DNA of 29,965 nucleotides, taken from positions 1 through 29,965 of the forward strand of contig UQGU01000027.1 of the NCBI GenBank assembly GCA_900540635.1, read 5' to 3'. Position numbers and translations under genes: made by a program. Source of the stretch: an uncultured Eubacteriales bacterium. GTDB taxonomy: Bacteria; Bacillota; Clostridia; Oscillospirales; Oscillospiraceae. This document shows positions 21,566-29,965 of the stretch, one piece after another. Every line of letters starts with the position of its first letter. Position 1 is the first letter of the stretch. The notes beneath the pieces are model-generated. The model was not told the origin of the DNA. It worked only from the letters and a program-made list of their open reading frames with translations, and made no database searches.

Positions 21566-22999
21566 TATCTGTTCAATCTTGTTAGCGATTCTGATTTGTT
21601 CTTCATATGGGGGCAATGGAACCAAATATTCTCTGAATCTGGACAAGGAGATAAACGCCTGCACACCACCAGATGCTTCTTTTTTTAGCTTGTACTGAGC
21701 ATAGAAGAAGAACCAGTACATATACTGCATAGAAATATCAGTATCAGCGAACTTCTTAAACAAAGCCATGTTTTTGATACAGAACTCTCTGTCCTTTTTC
21801 ACTAAAACAGGATTGCCTATTGAACCAATCATGGCAAAAAGAATATCGTCATCATCCACCATAGACCTTGCATTTATTTTATCTGCATCCTCTTGGGTGA
21901 TGTATTTCACATTGCCATAATCTATCATGCCGTTGCTCAAATTTTTACTTGTGACTAACGGGATTCCCTCTGGAACATACTTCGGACTATCGTGTGTACC
22001 ATCACGGACATTGATGATGTCGGATAGCCTGCACCACTTCCAACTCTCTGGAATATCAAAAGGCTTTTCGTCCTCGGTGATTTCGGGCAGCGGTTTTTCT
22101 TTCTTGATCTTCTTCTCAGCAATCAGTCGCTGTTTTTCCTCTAGAATCCGGGCAAAGAGTTCCTCTGCGGTGCCTTCTTCGGGGCGCTGCTCAACGAGCT
22201 TACCCTGAATGGCATATTGCAGAATGGACTTCTTCATATCCTCCGGGAACTTGGCGTTAAACTGCTCCAGCTTCTCATAGGCGACAGCATAATGGCCAAT
22301 CAGAGGAAGGAGTTCCTCGATCTTGGCGACAATGCGCTTTTGTTCAGCAAGGGGTGGGAGCGCAATAAGCCCATTAAAAAAGTCTTTCTCTCCAATTGCA
22401 GGATAAGCAACTCCCTTTGATTTATCGCTTGCATTGGCAAAACGCATAAAAGTGGGAGACAGTAAATAGTAATACAGGTACTTATTAAGCAGACCCTTGG
22501 GGCAATGCATGACTGCAAATGCGGTACTTACGATTGGCTCATACGGAAAATCTCTGTCAATAATACAGATGTTTTTAAGATACGGTCTAATGGTTGCAAA
22601 GATCACATCGCCTTTTTGGACAATTTTCTTTGCTCGTGATGATGCATCTTTCGCTTCTACTACCGTATTCTCAATATTTAAGGTATGAGAGATATTGTTT
22701 ATTGAGCCAACATCAATATAACAAAATGTTTTATCTGGTGTTTTTTGTCCCCAATTGTAAGTCAATGAGCTTAAACGGCACCACTTCCAATTCTCTGGAA
22801 TATCAAAAGGAATTTCATCTTCGGAAATCTCCGCCAACGGTTTTCCCTTTTTGATTTTCTTTTCCTGTATCAGCCGTTGCTTTTCCGCCTGAATCTGCTG
22901 ATAGAGTTCCTCGCCGGTACCTTCTTCGGCTCTCTGTTCCACCAGCTTACCCTGAATGGCATACTGCAAAATACTCGCTTTTAACTGTTCCGGTGTCAT
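21539..22999 (-). CDS. hsdS: Type I restriction-modification specificity subunit
   Basis: The product is a 486-residue protein that sets the DNA target of the methylase and nuclease complex. Seen: two target-recognition domains (about 77-215 and 326-465), each preceded by a near-identical segment (KSILQYAIQGKLVEQR..., then PFDIPENWKWCRLS) at about 9-77 and 258-326, and the central spacer ALPPLAEQKRIVAKIEELLPL mirrored by the C-terminal PLPPYEEQIRIANKIEQILPL. This two-fold layout and the length are typical. It overlaps hsdM by four bases (ATGA). The two recognition domains differ, so a bipartite asymmetric target is expected. Confidence 0.95.
   Translation of the reverse strand: MTPEQLKASILQYAIQGKLVEQRAEEGTGEELYQQIQAEKQRLIQEKKIKKGKPLAEISEDEIPFDIPENWKWCRLSSLTYNWGQKTPDKTFCYIDVGSINNISHTLNIENTVVEAKDASSRAKKIVQKGDVIFATIRPYLKNICIIDRDFPYEPIVSTAFAVMHCPKGLLNKYLYYYLLSPTFMRFANASDKSKGVAYPAIGEKDFFNGLIALPPLAEQKRIVAKIEELLPLIGHYAVAYEKLEQFNAKFPEDMKKSILQYAIQGKLVEQRPEEGTAEELFARILEEKQRLIAEKKIKKEKPLPEITEDEKPFDIPESWKWCRLSDIINVRDGTHDSPKYVPEGIPLVTSKNLSNGMIDYGNVKYITQEDADKINARSMVDDDDILFAMIGSIGNPVLVKKDREFCIKNMALFKKFADTDISMQYMYWFFFYAQYKLKKEASGGVQAFISLSRFREYLVPLPPYEEQIRIANKIEQILPLCERLK
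22022..22228 (-). repeat. Internal direct repeat of hsdS, second copy
   Basis: Encodes residues of about 258-326 of HsdS (ILQYAIQGKLVEQRPEEG through ESWKWCRLS), nearly the same as the first copy at 22769-22975. Recombination between them could delete or exchange the first target-recognition domain. Confidence 0.75.
22769..22975 (-). repeat. Internal direct repeat of hsdS, first copy
   Basis: Encodes residues of about 9-77 of HsdS. Protein identity with the second copy is high over the whole segment (for example ILQYAIQGKLVEQR is identical in both). Confidence 0.75.
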
Positions 23000-24516
23000 T
23001 CGCTCACTCCTCCCGGCAATAGGGCTTCCAACTCTGCAAGCACCTTGTCGATCTCCACATTGAGGGTAGTCCGTCTTTCCTGATATTCCCGGATAGTGTC
23101 CATTGGGTCAAGGATTTCTTCTTCCTCATGGGGATAGCCGCACAGGTCGATATTGCAGCCCTGTTCATTCAGCAGATAATCAGCGGTAAACTTCTGTGAC
23201 TTGAAATATTCTCCGTCGGGAATTACCTCTCTGTTGTTCCACCAAGCGATACAATCATCGAAGTGCTTCAGCTCCATCGGCTTTGTTTTGGAAAAGTGCT
23301 TTCTGTCGGACGGAATATCCACTCTGTAAAACCATGTTTCCGTTGTCGGCTTTGTGTTATCAAAGAACAACAGGTTGGTGGTGATGGAAGTATAGGGGCT
23401 GAATACAGAACTGGGCAGTCTGACAACCGTGTGCAGATTGAATTCGCCAATGAGCTTTTTCTTGATGTTCACCTTTGCATTGTCCAAGCCGAACAGGAAA
23501 CCATCCGGCACGACAACAGCAGCTCTGCCGTTTTTCTTCAAACGGTACAGGATCACCGACATGAACAGATCGGCGGTCTCAGAGCTTGCCAGATCATCGG
23601 GGAAGAATCCCTGAATGGACTTGTCCTCATGTCCGCCATAGGGAGGGTTCATCAGGATGACGTCGAACTTATCCGCGTCCGTATAGTCCAGCAGATTATG
23701 CTTCAACGAGTTCATGTGATAGATGTTCGGAACCTCAATGTCATGCAGCAGCATATTGGTTACGCAGAGCAGATACGGGAACGGCTTTTTCTCGATTCCG
23801 TAAATGCTGTCATCAAGCTGCTTTTGAGCAGAAGTATCGGTTACCTGCTTGGATAACTGCCCGAGCCAGGAAGTGATGAAGCCGCCTGTACCGCAAGCAA
23901 AGTCAGCCATCTTTTCACCAAGCTTCGGCTTGATCATCAGTGCCATGAACTCGGTGACTGCTCTCGGCGTGTAGAACTCACCGGAGGAGCCAGCAGACTG
24001 TAATTCTCTCAGAATTTCTTCATATACAAAGCCAAAAGCGTGGCTCTCCTTGACATCATCAAATTCAATTTCGTCAATGACATCGATGACCTGACGGAGA
24101 TAGACGCCGTCTTTCATGTAGTTATTGGCGTCCTCAAAGGTCGATTTTACGATTGCCTTTTTAATCGGGGTATCGGGTGTGACCTTGATTCCCTCATAGA
24201 GAATGGTATCGCCCTCTTTTACATCATTGCCTTTCAGCACAGGGAACAAGGTGTTATTGACAAAGTTCAGCAACTTGTCTCCAGTCATAGCGTGACCGCT
24301 GCTGTTTGCTTTTGCCCAATTTCTCCAGCGGAGATATTCGGGAATGATGGACTGATAGTTATCCTCGTTTAGTTCCCAATCATCCTCTTTGGCATCGTAT
24401 ACTTTTAAGAAAAGCATCCATACCATCTGCTCGATTCTCTGCGCATCGCCGTTGATACCCGCGTCCATGCGCATAATATCGCGGATTCTTTTTATAAAGC
24501 CTGACTGCATTGCCAT
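22996..24516 (-). CDS. hsdM: Type I restriction-modification DNA methyltransferase subunit
   Basis: The product is a 506-residue N6-adenine methylase. Seen: an N-terminal helical HsdM domain, GEFYTP at 179-184, the S-adenosylmethionine motif DFACGTGGF at 205-213 and the catalytic motif NPPYGG at 290-295. With HsdS it methylates host sites; with HsdR it forms the nuclease. One base separates it from the hsdR stop and it overlaps hsdS by four bases, so the three genes are one operon. Length is normal. Confidence 0.96.
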   Translation of the reverse strand: MAMQSGFIKRIRDIMRMDAGINGDAQRIEQMVWMLFLKVYDAKEDDWELNEDNYQSIIPEYLRWRNWAKANSSGHAMTGDKLLNFVNNTLFPVLKGNDVKEGDTILYEGIKVTPDTPIKKAIVKSTFEDANNYMKDGVYLRQVIDVIDEIEFDDVKESHAFGFVYEEILRELQSAGSSGEFYTPRAVTEFMALMIKPKLGEKMADFACGTGGFITSWLGQLSKQVTDTSAQKQLDDSIYGIEKKPFPYLLCVTNMLLHDIEVPNIYHMNSLKHNLLDYTDADKFDVILMNPPYGGHEDKSIQGFFPDDLASSETADLFMSVILYRLKKNGRAAVVVPDGFLFGLDNAKVNIKKKLIGEFNLHTVVRLPSSVFSPYTSITTNLLFFDNTKPTTETWFYRVDIPSDRKHFSKTKPMELKHFDDCIAWWNNREVIPDGEYFKSQKFTADYLLNEQGCNIDLCGYPHEEEEILDPMDTIREYQERRTTLNVEIDKVLAELEALLPGGVSE

Positions 24517-24517
24517 G

Positions 24518-26842
24518 TTAACTTACCTCTAGTTCATAAATGCTTGCTTCAAGTTCCTTAATAGCTGCCTCGTACTGGGGCTTGCCGCCAAACAGCCGTA
24601 CAATCTTTGCGGGCTTTCCGAATTCTGCAAAATCCGCGAGAGAAAGAACCTTGATGTCCTCCACTTCGCCGATGCCCTGATTCATATACTTGTCCAGGAG
24701 AATCGAAAGAACAGCCTGTGCGTCAGCGGAATACTTGCTGAAAAAGTCCTTCTTTTTGACGTTGTTTGCGCGCTCTTTCCTCGTCAGCGGTTTTCTGCCG
24801 TATGCCACATAGCAGATGAAATCAAAATCATCCACATCGGACATTCCCTGGTCCATTTTCAGTGCGTTCAAGTCAATACCCATTGCCATGAAGGATTGAT
24901 TTATGGCTTCCTTTTTGTCGGAGGCGTTCCACTTGCGGATGAAATCGGACAGGGACGCATACTCGCCCTGGATATTGGTCCTTGTGTAATCGATGATATC
25001 TTCCTGACGGAGCAGCTTGCCGCTTGCATCATAGACGGAAACGGTTTTGTTGATGATTTTTACCTTGCATCCATCTTTATCGACAACAGGCGATTCAATG
25101 GAAGGCTCTTTCCTGCCGTCTCCATGACTGTCGCCTTTTGGATTGCTGCCGCCATGCTGGAAACCTTCGCTCTGCTCAATAGGACCGTCCCAGTCGGGGT
25201 CAGAAAAAAGTCGTGTCACATTCCTGAAGTCCATAACAACGAAATGCGTCTTGCCGTCTTTTTCTCTGATACGAGTCCCTCGCCCGATAATCTGTTTAAA
25301 GGTTGTCATACTCTCAACTGTCTTGTCCAGGACGATCAGCTTTGTCATTTTGCAGTCTGCTCCGGTGGAAAGCAGTTCGGATGTAGTGGCAATAACCGGA
25401 TAAGGACTGGATACGGAGATAAAATAGTCGAGCTTGGATTTCCCGTAAATATCAGAGCCGGTGATTCTTACGCAGTAATCCGGATTCTCCCGAACCATGT
25501 CGGCGTTTTGGTTGATAAGGGCAATTCTCATACGTTCAGCATGATCTTCAGAAGCACAGAATACGATGGTTTTCTGCATTCTGTCGGTGCTTTTCAGATA
25601 TTCCGTGATCTCCCTTGCAACCTCATCAATGCGGTCTTGGAGAATGATATTGTAGTCGTAATCCCTGTTGTTATAGATCCGATCCTCAATTACATTGCCG
25701 TATATGTCGGTCTGTCCCTTATGCGGTCTCCATCCGTCGCCAATGTTGGTTGTAATATTGATGACTTTGAACGGGGCAAGGAATCCGTCTTCAATGCCTT
25801 GCTTTAGGCTGTAAGTATAAACAGGCTCTCCAAAGTAATCGATATTCGAAACTTTTTCGCTTTCCTTTGGCGTAGCGGTCATGCCGATCTGTGTAGCGGA
25901 AGAAAAGTATTCGAGAACCTTTCGCCAGTTGCTGTCTTCTTTTGCACTTCCGCGATGGCACTCATCCACAATTATGAGGTCAAAGTATTTTGACGGTATT
26001 TGCCTGAAGTGTTCCTCATCATTTTGCCCGACCATTTGATGGTAGAGAGCAAAGTTCACTTCATGGGATGCAATTTTGCTCAAACAATCCTTGTCAGAAA
26101 AATCCACTTTGTAAATGGTTTTCTCAAGCGGAGCAAAGTCCTGCAAAATGCTCTGGTCAACAAGAATGTTCCTGTCCGCCAGGTACAGAATCCTCTTTTT
26201 CATGTCAGAACGGAGCAGACGGTACACAATTTGAAAAGCGGTATATGTTTTTCCTGTTCCTGTTGCCATGACAAGCAGCAGCCTCTGCTGCCCTCTGGCA
26301 ATGGCTTCAACAGTCCGGTTAACCGCATTCCTTTGATAATAGCGAGGAGGGTACGTGCTCTGAGAAGAATAGTACGGCTGAGAGATGACTTTCTTTTCCA
26401 AATCAGAAATGCCCTTGCCGCTGTGCAGCTCGGAGTAATATCTCGCTACAAGCATCTCTTGTGTCGGAAATTGCTCCAAGGAAATCTGTTGCTCTTTCCC
26501 GGTCAGAAAGTCATGCTCATAAAAAGCATCTCCGTTTGAGGAATATGCAAATGGGAGATCCATCATCTGAGCATAAGTCATTGCCTGCTGCAAGCCGTGA
26601 GATACCGCGTGATGATTATCTTTTGCTTCGACTACGGCGATGGGCTTCCCGTCATTGAGATAAAGTATGTAATCAGCGAACTTAGGCTTGCTGCGGGCAA
26701 CAACATTGCCGCTGATATTGATGCGGCCGTCTGTTATTTTAGTCTCCATTGTGATATGGCTTTTCCACCCGCTTTGGATGGCAGGCGTTATGTAGTTCAA
26801 TTTGATGTCTTCTTCGGACATCTTCTTTTTGTCCAGTATCAT
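24518..26842 (-). CDS. hsdR: Type I restriction enzyme motor and nuclease subunit
   Basis: The product is a 774-residue subunit. Seen: an N-terminal PD-(D/E)XK nuclease (D57, then E72-A-K74 in AVVEAKD), the YPPRYYQRNAV Q-motif, Walker A ATGTGKT at 193-199, a DECH box at 293-296 and motif III MTATP at 321-325, followed by the second helicase domain (IIGRGTRIREKDGKTH) and a C-terminal helical domain (FFSKYSADAQAVLSILLDKY). It cuts unmethylated DNA after ATP-driven translocation. AAGGAG precedes the ATG. First gene of the operon. Confidence 0.96.
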   Translation of the reverse strand: MILDKKKMSEEDIKLNYITPAIQSGWKSHITMETKITDGRINISGNVVARSKPKFADYILYLNDGKPIAVVEAKDNHHAVSHGLQQAMTYAQMMDLPFAYSSNGDAFYEHDFLTGKEQQISLEQFPTQEMLVARYYSELHSGKGISDLEKKVISQPYYSSQSTYPPRYYQRNAVNRTVEAIARGQQRLLLVMATGTGKTYTAFQIVYRLLRSDMKKRILYLADRNILVDQSILQDFAPLEKTIYKVDFSDKDCLSKIASHEVNFALYHQMVGQNDEEHFRQIPSKYFDLIIVDECHRGSAKEDSNWRKVLEYFSSATQIGMTATPKESEKVSNIDYFGEPVYTYSLKQGIEDGFLAPFKVINITTNIGDGWRPHKGQTDIYGNVIEDRIYNNRDYDYNIILQDRIDEVAREITEYLKSTDRMQKTIVFCASEDHAERMRIALINQNADMVRENPDYCVRITGSDIYGKSKLDYFISVSSPYPVIATTSELLSTGADCKMTKLIVLDKTVESMTTFKQIIGRGTRIREKDGKTHFVVMDFRNVTRLFSDPDWDGPIEQSEGFQHGGSNPKGDSHGDGRKEPSIESPVVDKDGCKVKIINKTVSVYDASGKLLRQEDIIDYTRTNIQGEYASLSDFIRKWNASDKKEAINQSFMAMGIDLNALKMDQGMSDVDDFDFICYVAYGRKPLTRKERANNVKKKDFFSKYSADAQAVLSILLDKYMNQGIGEVEDIKVLSLADFAEFGKPAKIVRLFGGKPQYEAAIKELEASIYELEVS

Positions 26843-26941
26843 AAGAATCTCCTTCGATCATCCGTATTTGGCAGACACTTCTGCACGCTTGCTTTTATTT
26901 CCTTTGCGTGTATATTGAGAAACTTATTACATTTTACCCAT

Positions 26942-26970
26942 ATTATATCATAGCCATATGGAAATTTCCA
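26942..26970 (-). promoter_or_regulatory. Promoter of the restriction operon
   Basis: On the minus strand TGGAAA (26970-26965), 17 bases, then TATAAT (26947-26942), giving a leader of about 95 bases before hsdR. The -35 box lies within palindromic GGAAATTTCC (26961-26970), which may be a control site. The region 26843-27066 between hsdR and the germination operon holds no gene. Confidence 0.6.
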
Positions 26971-27066
26971 CAAAAATACAAAATATATCGCTCACAATAA
27001 GAGCGTGTTGGTACATTTTTGCATACTGTGAAAAATCTGTGGAATCCTACCCGGGAGGTGAGGCGG

Positions 27067-28491
27067 ATGTATTCCGGGGAAGTGAACCATGAAACTATCA
27101 CGGGGATTTTTGAGGGGGCGGCGGACTTTATCGTCCGGCGGCTTTGCTGCAATGGGGTGAGCCTCTATGCCTATGCCATTGACGGCCTGACCTCCGGGGC
27201 CGATACCTCGGAGTACGTCATCCGCCCCATTACGGACAATCTGACCGGGAGTACACCGGCGGCCCTTTATGAAGAGGCACTGCTGGGAAACGTCTATAAC
27301 AGCGTGGCGGACCCCTGCAAGGACCTGGACACCGTGGCCCGGAAGCTGGTCAACGGTTTCTGTGTCATTCTCTTCCCCGGGGCCGGGGCCATTGCCTTTG
27401 AGGTCAAAACCGGGGAAAAGCGGGGCATCTCCGCCCCGGAGGTGGAGAATACCGTCAAGGGGCCCAAGGATGCTTTCGTGGAGACGGTTCGGTCCAATAC
27501 CAGCCTCATCCGTCGCCATCTGCGCACCCCGGCTCTGCGGCTTTGGGAGACCCAGGTAGGCCGCAGGAGCCTGACCAATGTGACCGTGACCTACATTGAC
27601 GGCCTGACGGACCCTCGCCTGGTGGAGCGGATGCAGCATCGCCTGGAAAAGATCGATGTGGACGGCTTCCTGGCCCCTTCCGCTGTGGAGGAGTACGTCA
27701 CCGGTTCCCGGAAGACGGCCTTTCCCCTGATTCAATACACGGAGCGGGCGGATAAGTTCTGCGCCGGGCTCCTGGAGGGCCGGGTGGGACTGCTGGTGGA
27801 CGGCTTGCCCCTGGGCTATCTGGCCCCGGCAGACCTGGGCTACCTGATGGAGAGCCCGGAGGACTGGAGCCGGGACTACCTCAGCGCCTCCTTCCTGCGG
27901 ATTTTGCGCTATGGGGCGCTGATTCTGGGGCTGCTGCTGCCGGGGCTATATATCGCCCTGGCGGTGTTTCACCAGGAGATGATCCCCTTGCCCCTGCTGC
28001 GGGCCATCGTTGAGAGCAAAAAGGATGTGCCTTTTTCTACGGCGGCAGAGGTGGTGAGCCTGCTGCTGGCCTTTGAGCTGCTGCAGGAGTCCGGCATTCA
28101 CCTGCCCCAGGCCGTTGGTCAATCCGTCTCCACCATCGGCGGCATTGTGGTAGGCACGGCGGCGGTGGACGCGGGGCTGGTGTCCCCGGCGGCGCTGATC
28201 GCGGTGAGCATTGCGGGAGTCTGCGGCTTTGTGCTGCCCAATCGGGACTTGGCAGAGGCCCTGCGGCTGTGGCGGCTGGGCTTTGCACTGATCGCCGCCG
28301 TAGCGGGGCTCTTCGGCCTGACGGCGGGATTTATCGTCCTGGTGGGCCATCTGGCGGGGCTGCAATGCCTGGAGGTACCCTATCTGGCACCCTTCCACAA
28401 GGGTCGGGCCGATGTGCTGCGGGACCGCATGGTCACGGACAAATTCCGAGACCCGCTGCTGCATCCGGAAGACAGGAGAAAGCAGGTATGA
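27067..28491 (+). CDS. Spore germination protein, GerA family A subunit
   Basis: The product is a 474-residue membrane protein. Seen: a soluble N-terminal domain of about 270 residues with GerA features (NSVADPCKDLD-type loop, GFCVILFPGAGAIAFEVKT, RGISAPEVENTVKGPKDAFVE, TSLIRRHLRTPALRLWETQVG), then hydrophobic segments in the rest (about 280-430) and a positive tail. With B and C subunits it forms a nutrient germinant receptor in the spore inner membrane. The ATG at 27067 has GGGAGG 8 bases upstream; an in-frame TTG at 27019 lacks such a site. Four-base overlap with the next gene. Forespore sigma-G control is expected, but no clear site was found. Confidence 0.93.
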   Translation: MYSGEVNHETITGIFEGAADFIVRRLCCNGVSLYAYAIDGLTSGADTSEYVIRPITDNLTGSTPAALYEEALLGNVYNSVADPCKDLDTVARKLVNGFCVILFPGAGAIAFEVKTGEKRGISAPEVENTVKGPKDAFVETVRSNTSLIRRHLRTPALRLWETQVGRRSLTNVTVTYIDGLTDPRLVERMQHRLEKIDVDGFLAPSAVEEYVTGSRKTAFPLIQYTERADKFCAGLLEGRVGLLVDGLPLGYLAPADLGYLMESPEDWSRDYLSASFLRILRYGALILGLLLPGLYIALAVFHQEMIPLPLLRAIVESKKDVPFSTAAEVVSLLLAFELLQESGIHLPQAVGQSVSTIGGIVVGTAAVDAGLVSPAALIAVSIAGVCGFVLPNRDLAEALRLWRLGFALIAAVAGLFGLTAGFIVLVGHLAGLQCLEVPYLAPFHKGRADVLRDRMVTDKFRDPLLHPEDRRKQV

Positions 28492-28943
28492 AGAAATGGA
28501 TTTGGCTGGCAGCGCTTGCTTTGTTCCTGCTGCCTCAGCGGGGCACAGAGGTTGGAAAGCTGCTGCCTGTGGAAACGCTGTTGATCGAGAAACAGGCGGG
28601 GCAGTACCGGGTGTCTGCGGATACGGGCAGTGCGGGCTGGGGGGACAGCCTGGAAAAGGCTGTGGATGCGCTGCGGGCGGAAGTGCCTGGAATCCTGTTT
28701 TTGGATACGGCGGACTATGTGCTTTTGACAGGGGAAGCGGAGGATTGCATGGAAAAGCTGCCGGACTATGTGCGGCCGGGAACCCGGGTGTACAAATTGG
28801 AGGGCACGGCGGAGCTTTCGGAAATCGGTCCATTTTTGAAGACTCACGGTCCGGATGCACCGCTGTATCGCCTGCAAAAGAGGGAGCTGCAGCTCCCAAA
28901 ACTGACAGCAGAGGGGGAGAAGCTGCGTTTTGAAGGGCAGTGA
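28488..28943 (+). CDS. Reduced GerC-like germination protein
   Basis: The product is a 151-residue protein. Seen: an N-terminal signal-like hydrophobic segment (MKKWIWLAALALFLLP), then EVGKLLPVETLLIEKQAGQYRVSADTG and a SLEKAVDALRAEVPGILFLDTADYVLLTG segment. The order (first strand pair, EALxxL helix, strand ending near a tyrosine or leucine-rich loop) resembles the N-terminal domain of Ger(x)C lipoproteins, which are about 370 residues long. There is no lipobox cysteine. The ATG overlaps the gerA stop (ATGA). Position in the operon supports a germination role; the assignment is tentative. Confidence 0.6.
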   Translation: MKKWIWLAALALFLLPQRGTEVGKLLPVETLLIEKQAGQYRVSADTGSAGWGDSLEKAVDALRAEVPGILFLDTADYVLLTGEAEDCMEKLPDYVRPGTRVYKLEGTAELSEIGPFLKTHGPDAPLYRLQKRELQLPKLTAEGEKLRFEGQ

Positions 28944-29754
28944 GGAGAAGAACGGAATCCCGGCAGCTGCACTGGCGGGGCTCGCCCGGACCGCAGCGGG
29001 TGCCGGATGGCCGGGGGTTCTGGTCGTCAGCGCAGCCGCGGCGCTTCTTCGAAGACTGCGGGGGAATGCGTGCGAACCCAGATGGCTCCGGGCGGTGCAG
29101 GCCCTGTTTGACGCTTTTGTACTGTGCCAGGCGCTGACCTGGGCGGGCGCAAGCTGGCAGGGCGCGGGGAACGGAATGTGGATCGGGCTGATTTTGCTGG
29201 GCCTTGCTCTTTGGCTGGCGCACAAGGGGCCGGAGGCAGTACAGGCGGCTTCCGGCGTGCTGGGCCTGGCGGAGGCGGGGCTGCTGGCGGCGGTGATGCT
29301 GGGTAGTCTCCGCCAGATTCGGCCGGAAAATCTGCTGCCGGGAGTTGGGCTTCCGGATGGATGGCTGCTGGTGGCGCTTCTGCTGCCGGGGGGCAGGCGA
29401 CGGCAGGGCTGGCTGTGGGCGCTTGCTTTTTGTCTAACGGCGGCGGGTGTCGGCTGGGTCGGGGAGAATGCGTTTTTGCTTTTGAGCCGTAGTGCTTCCG
29501 GGATGGGCTCCGTCCGGCGGCTGGAAAGTCTGGCTGCGGTAGGACTGGCGCTGGGCTTTTTCCTGATGATGACGCAGTTGCTCTCCCAGGAGCACCCGGG
29601 GGACCGCATCTGGTCCGCTGCATTGGCCGCAGCCCTTTTTCTGGGAGGATTCCGCATAAATGGCTGGCTCGCGGCCCTGTGCGCGGCAACGGCATGGTAT
29701 TTCCTGCCGACAATGTGTGAAAAAAGGAAAATAAAGGATAAAAATAGCAAATAA
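28930..29754 (+). CDS. Polytopic membrane protein, possible GerB-like germination subunit
   Basis: The product is a 274-residue protein with about eight hydrophobic segments, very rich in Ala, Leu and Gly, ending in a lysine-rich tail (CEKRKIKDKNSK). It overlaps the preceding gene by 14 bases. Germination operons normally encode a B subunit of about 360 residues of the amino-acid permease type; position and topology fit, but no GerB motif could be confirmed and the protein is short. The start is a TTG at 28930, with GGGGGAG about 10 bases before it; no better in-frame start is seen. Confidence 0.55.
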   Translation: MKGSEEKNGIPAAALAGLARTAAGAGWPGVLVVSAAAALLRRLRGNACEPRWLRAVQALFDAFVLCQALTWAGASWQGAGNGMWIGLILLGLALWLAHKGPEAVQAASGVLGLAEAGLLAAVMLGSLRQIRPENLLPGVGLPDGWLLVALLLPGGRRRQGWLWALAFCLTAAGVGWVGENAFLLLSRSASGMGSVRRLESLAAVGLALGFFLMMTQLLSQEHPGDRIWSAALAAALFLGGFRINGWLAALCAATAWYFLPTMCEKRKIKDKNSK

Positions 29755-29807
29755 GATGCACATCCGACAGAAAGGAAAAGAAAAATGATAAAGTAGCGAA
29801 AAAGTGC

Positions 29808-29836
29808 TTGACAAATTCTTCATTTAGTGTTAATAT
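29808..29836 (+). promoter_or_regulatory. Strong promoter at the right edge, possibly of an rRNA operon
   Basis: TTGACA at 29808-29813, 17 bases, then TAATAT at 29831-29836. No coding start follows in the remaining 130 bases. The leader (ACCTTGTAAATTGAATAACG near 29877, then an A-rich stretch ACAAACTAAAACACC) has the look of the region before 16S rRNA in Clostridia. The rRNA itself would lie outside the window. Confidence 0.5.
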
Positions 29837-29965
29837 CATGAAGCTTTCTGCGAGACACCTTGATGAAAGCGGCTGTACCTTGTAAATTGAATAACGTAAA
29901 GACAAACTAAAACACCTTGGACAATTAATGGAATTGTTTAAGCGTAAGCGAAAAACAGCCAACGA

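Noticed and set aside
26990..27030. Forespore sigma-G promoter before the germination operon
   Set aside because: GCATACT near 27021 resembles a -10 box, but no matching -35 box occurs at the required distance.
1..29965. CRISPR arrays, tRNA genes and insertion-sequence transposases
   Set aside because: No regularly spaced repeats, no tRNA cloverleaf with the GGTTCRA motif in context, and no transposase-like protein was seen.

Overview
The window looks like chromosomal DNA from an endospore-forming member of the Firmicutes, probably a gut Clostridia of the Oscillospiraceae/Ruminococcaceae type. The reasons are a GC-rich core with classical SD sequences (AGGAGG) and TTGACA-N17-TATAAT promoters, a GerA-type spore germination operon, lipoprotein-anchored binding proteins, a Gram-positive sorting signal of SPKTG type, and a Hol_Tox-like small toxin. 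Species cannot be named from the sequence alone.

Layout. 1-2200: a MATE exporter with its own promoter, then a compact type I toxin-antitoxin locus (33-residue membrane toxin on the minus strand, predicted antisense RNA on the plus strand). 2225-8039: a D-tartrate-type catabolic locus. It has a LysR regulator plus a companion sensor-like protein on the minus strand, divergent from a D(-)-tartrate dehydratase (enolase superfamily) and a three-part TRAP transporter (DctQ, DctM, DctP). A clear inverted repeat in the divergent region is the probable LysR operator. 8111-9846: a pyrE-pyrB pair in which PyrB carries a fused PyrI-like zinc domain. 9847-10503: no protein gene, but two inverted, diverged copies of a structured repeat whose stems covary. 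10504-11076: a small secreted protein with an SPKTG sorting signal.

11278-18590: two ABC importers. The first (binding lipoprotein, permease, ATPase) resembles the TrpXYZ/ABC_sub_bind type. The second is a polar amino acid importer whose permease and ATPase run directly into an M20 amidohydrolase of the AbgB type, suggesting import and hydrolysis of an acylated amino acid or peptide. 18650-19377: a Phd/RelE-ParE type II toxin-antitoxin pair with a perfect consensus promoter and terminator.

19476-26842 is a visibly AT-richer island. It is a type I restriction-modification system (hsdR, hsdM, hsdS on the minus strand) followed by three accessory genes: two membrane-anchored proteins and one protein with a HEPN-like RX4H motif. 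Each of the two downstream intergenic gaps carries a near-copy of the last 29 bases of the hsdS region, which suggests cassette-like addition at the hsdS tail. 27067-29754 returns to GC-rich DNA with a germination operon (GerA subunit, a reduced GerC-like protein and a GerB-like membrane protein). The last 200 bases hold a strong promoter and leader that resemble the start of an rRNA operon lying outside the window.

The best candidates for something undescribed are the covarying inverted repeat element at 9918-10476, the hsdS-tail cassettes with their HEPN-like and membrane proteins, and the PyrB-zinc domain fusion. No tRNA, rRNA body, CRISPR array or insertion-sequence transposase was seen.
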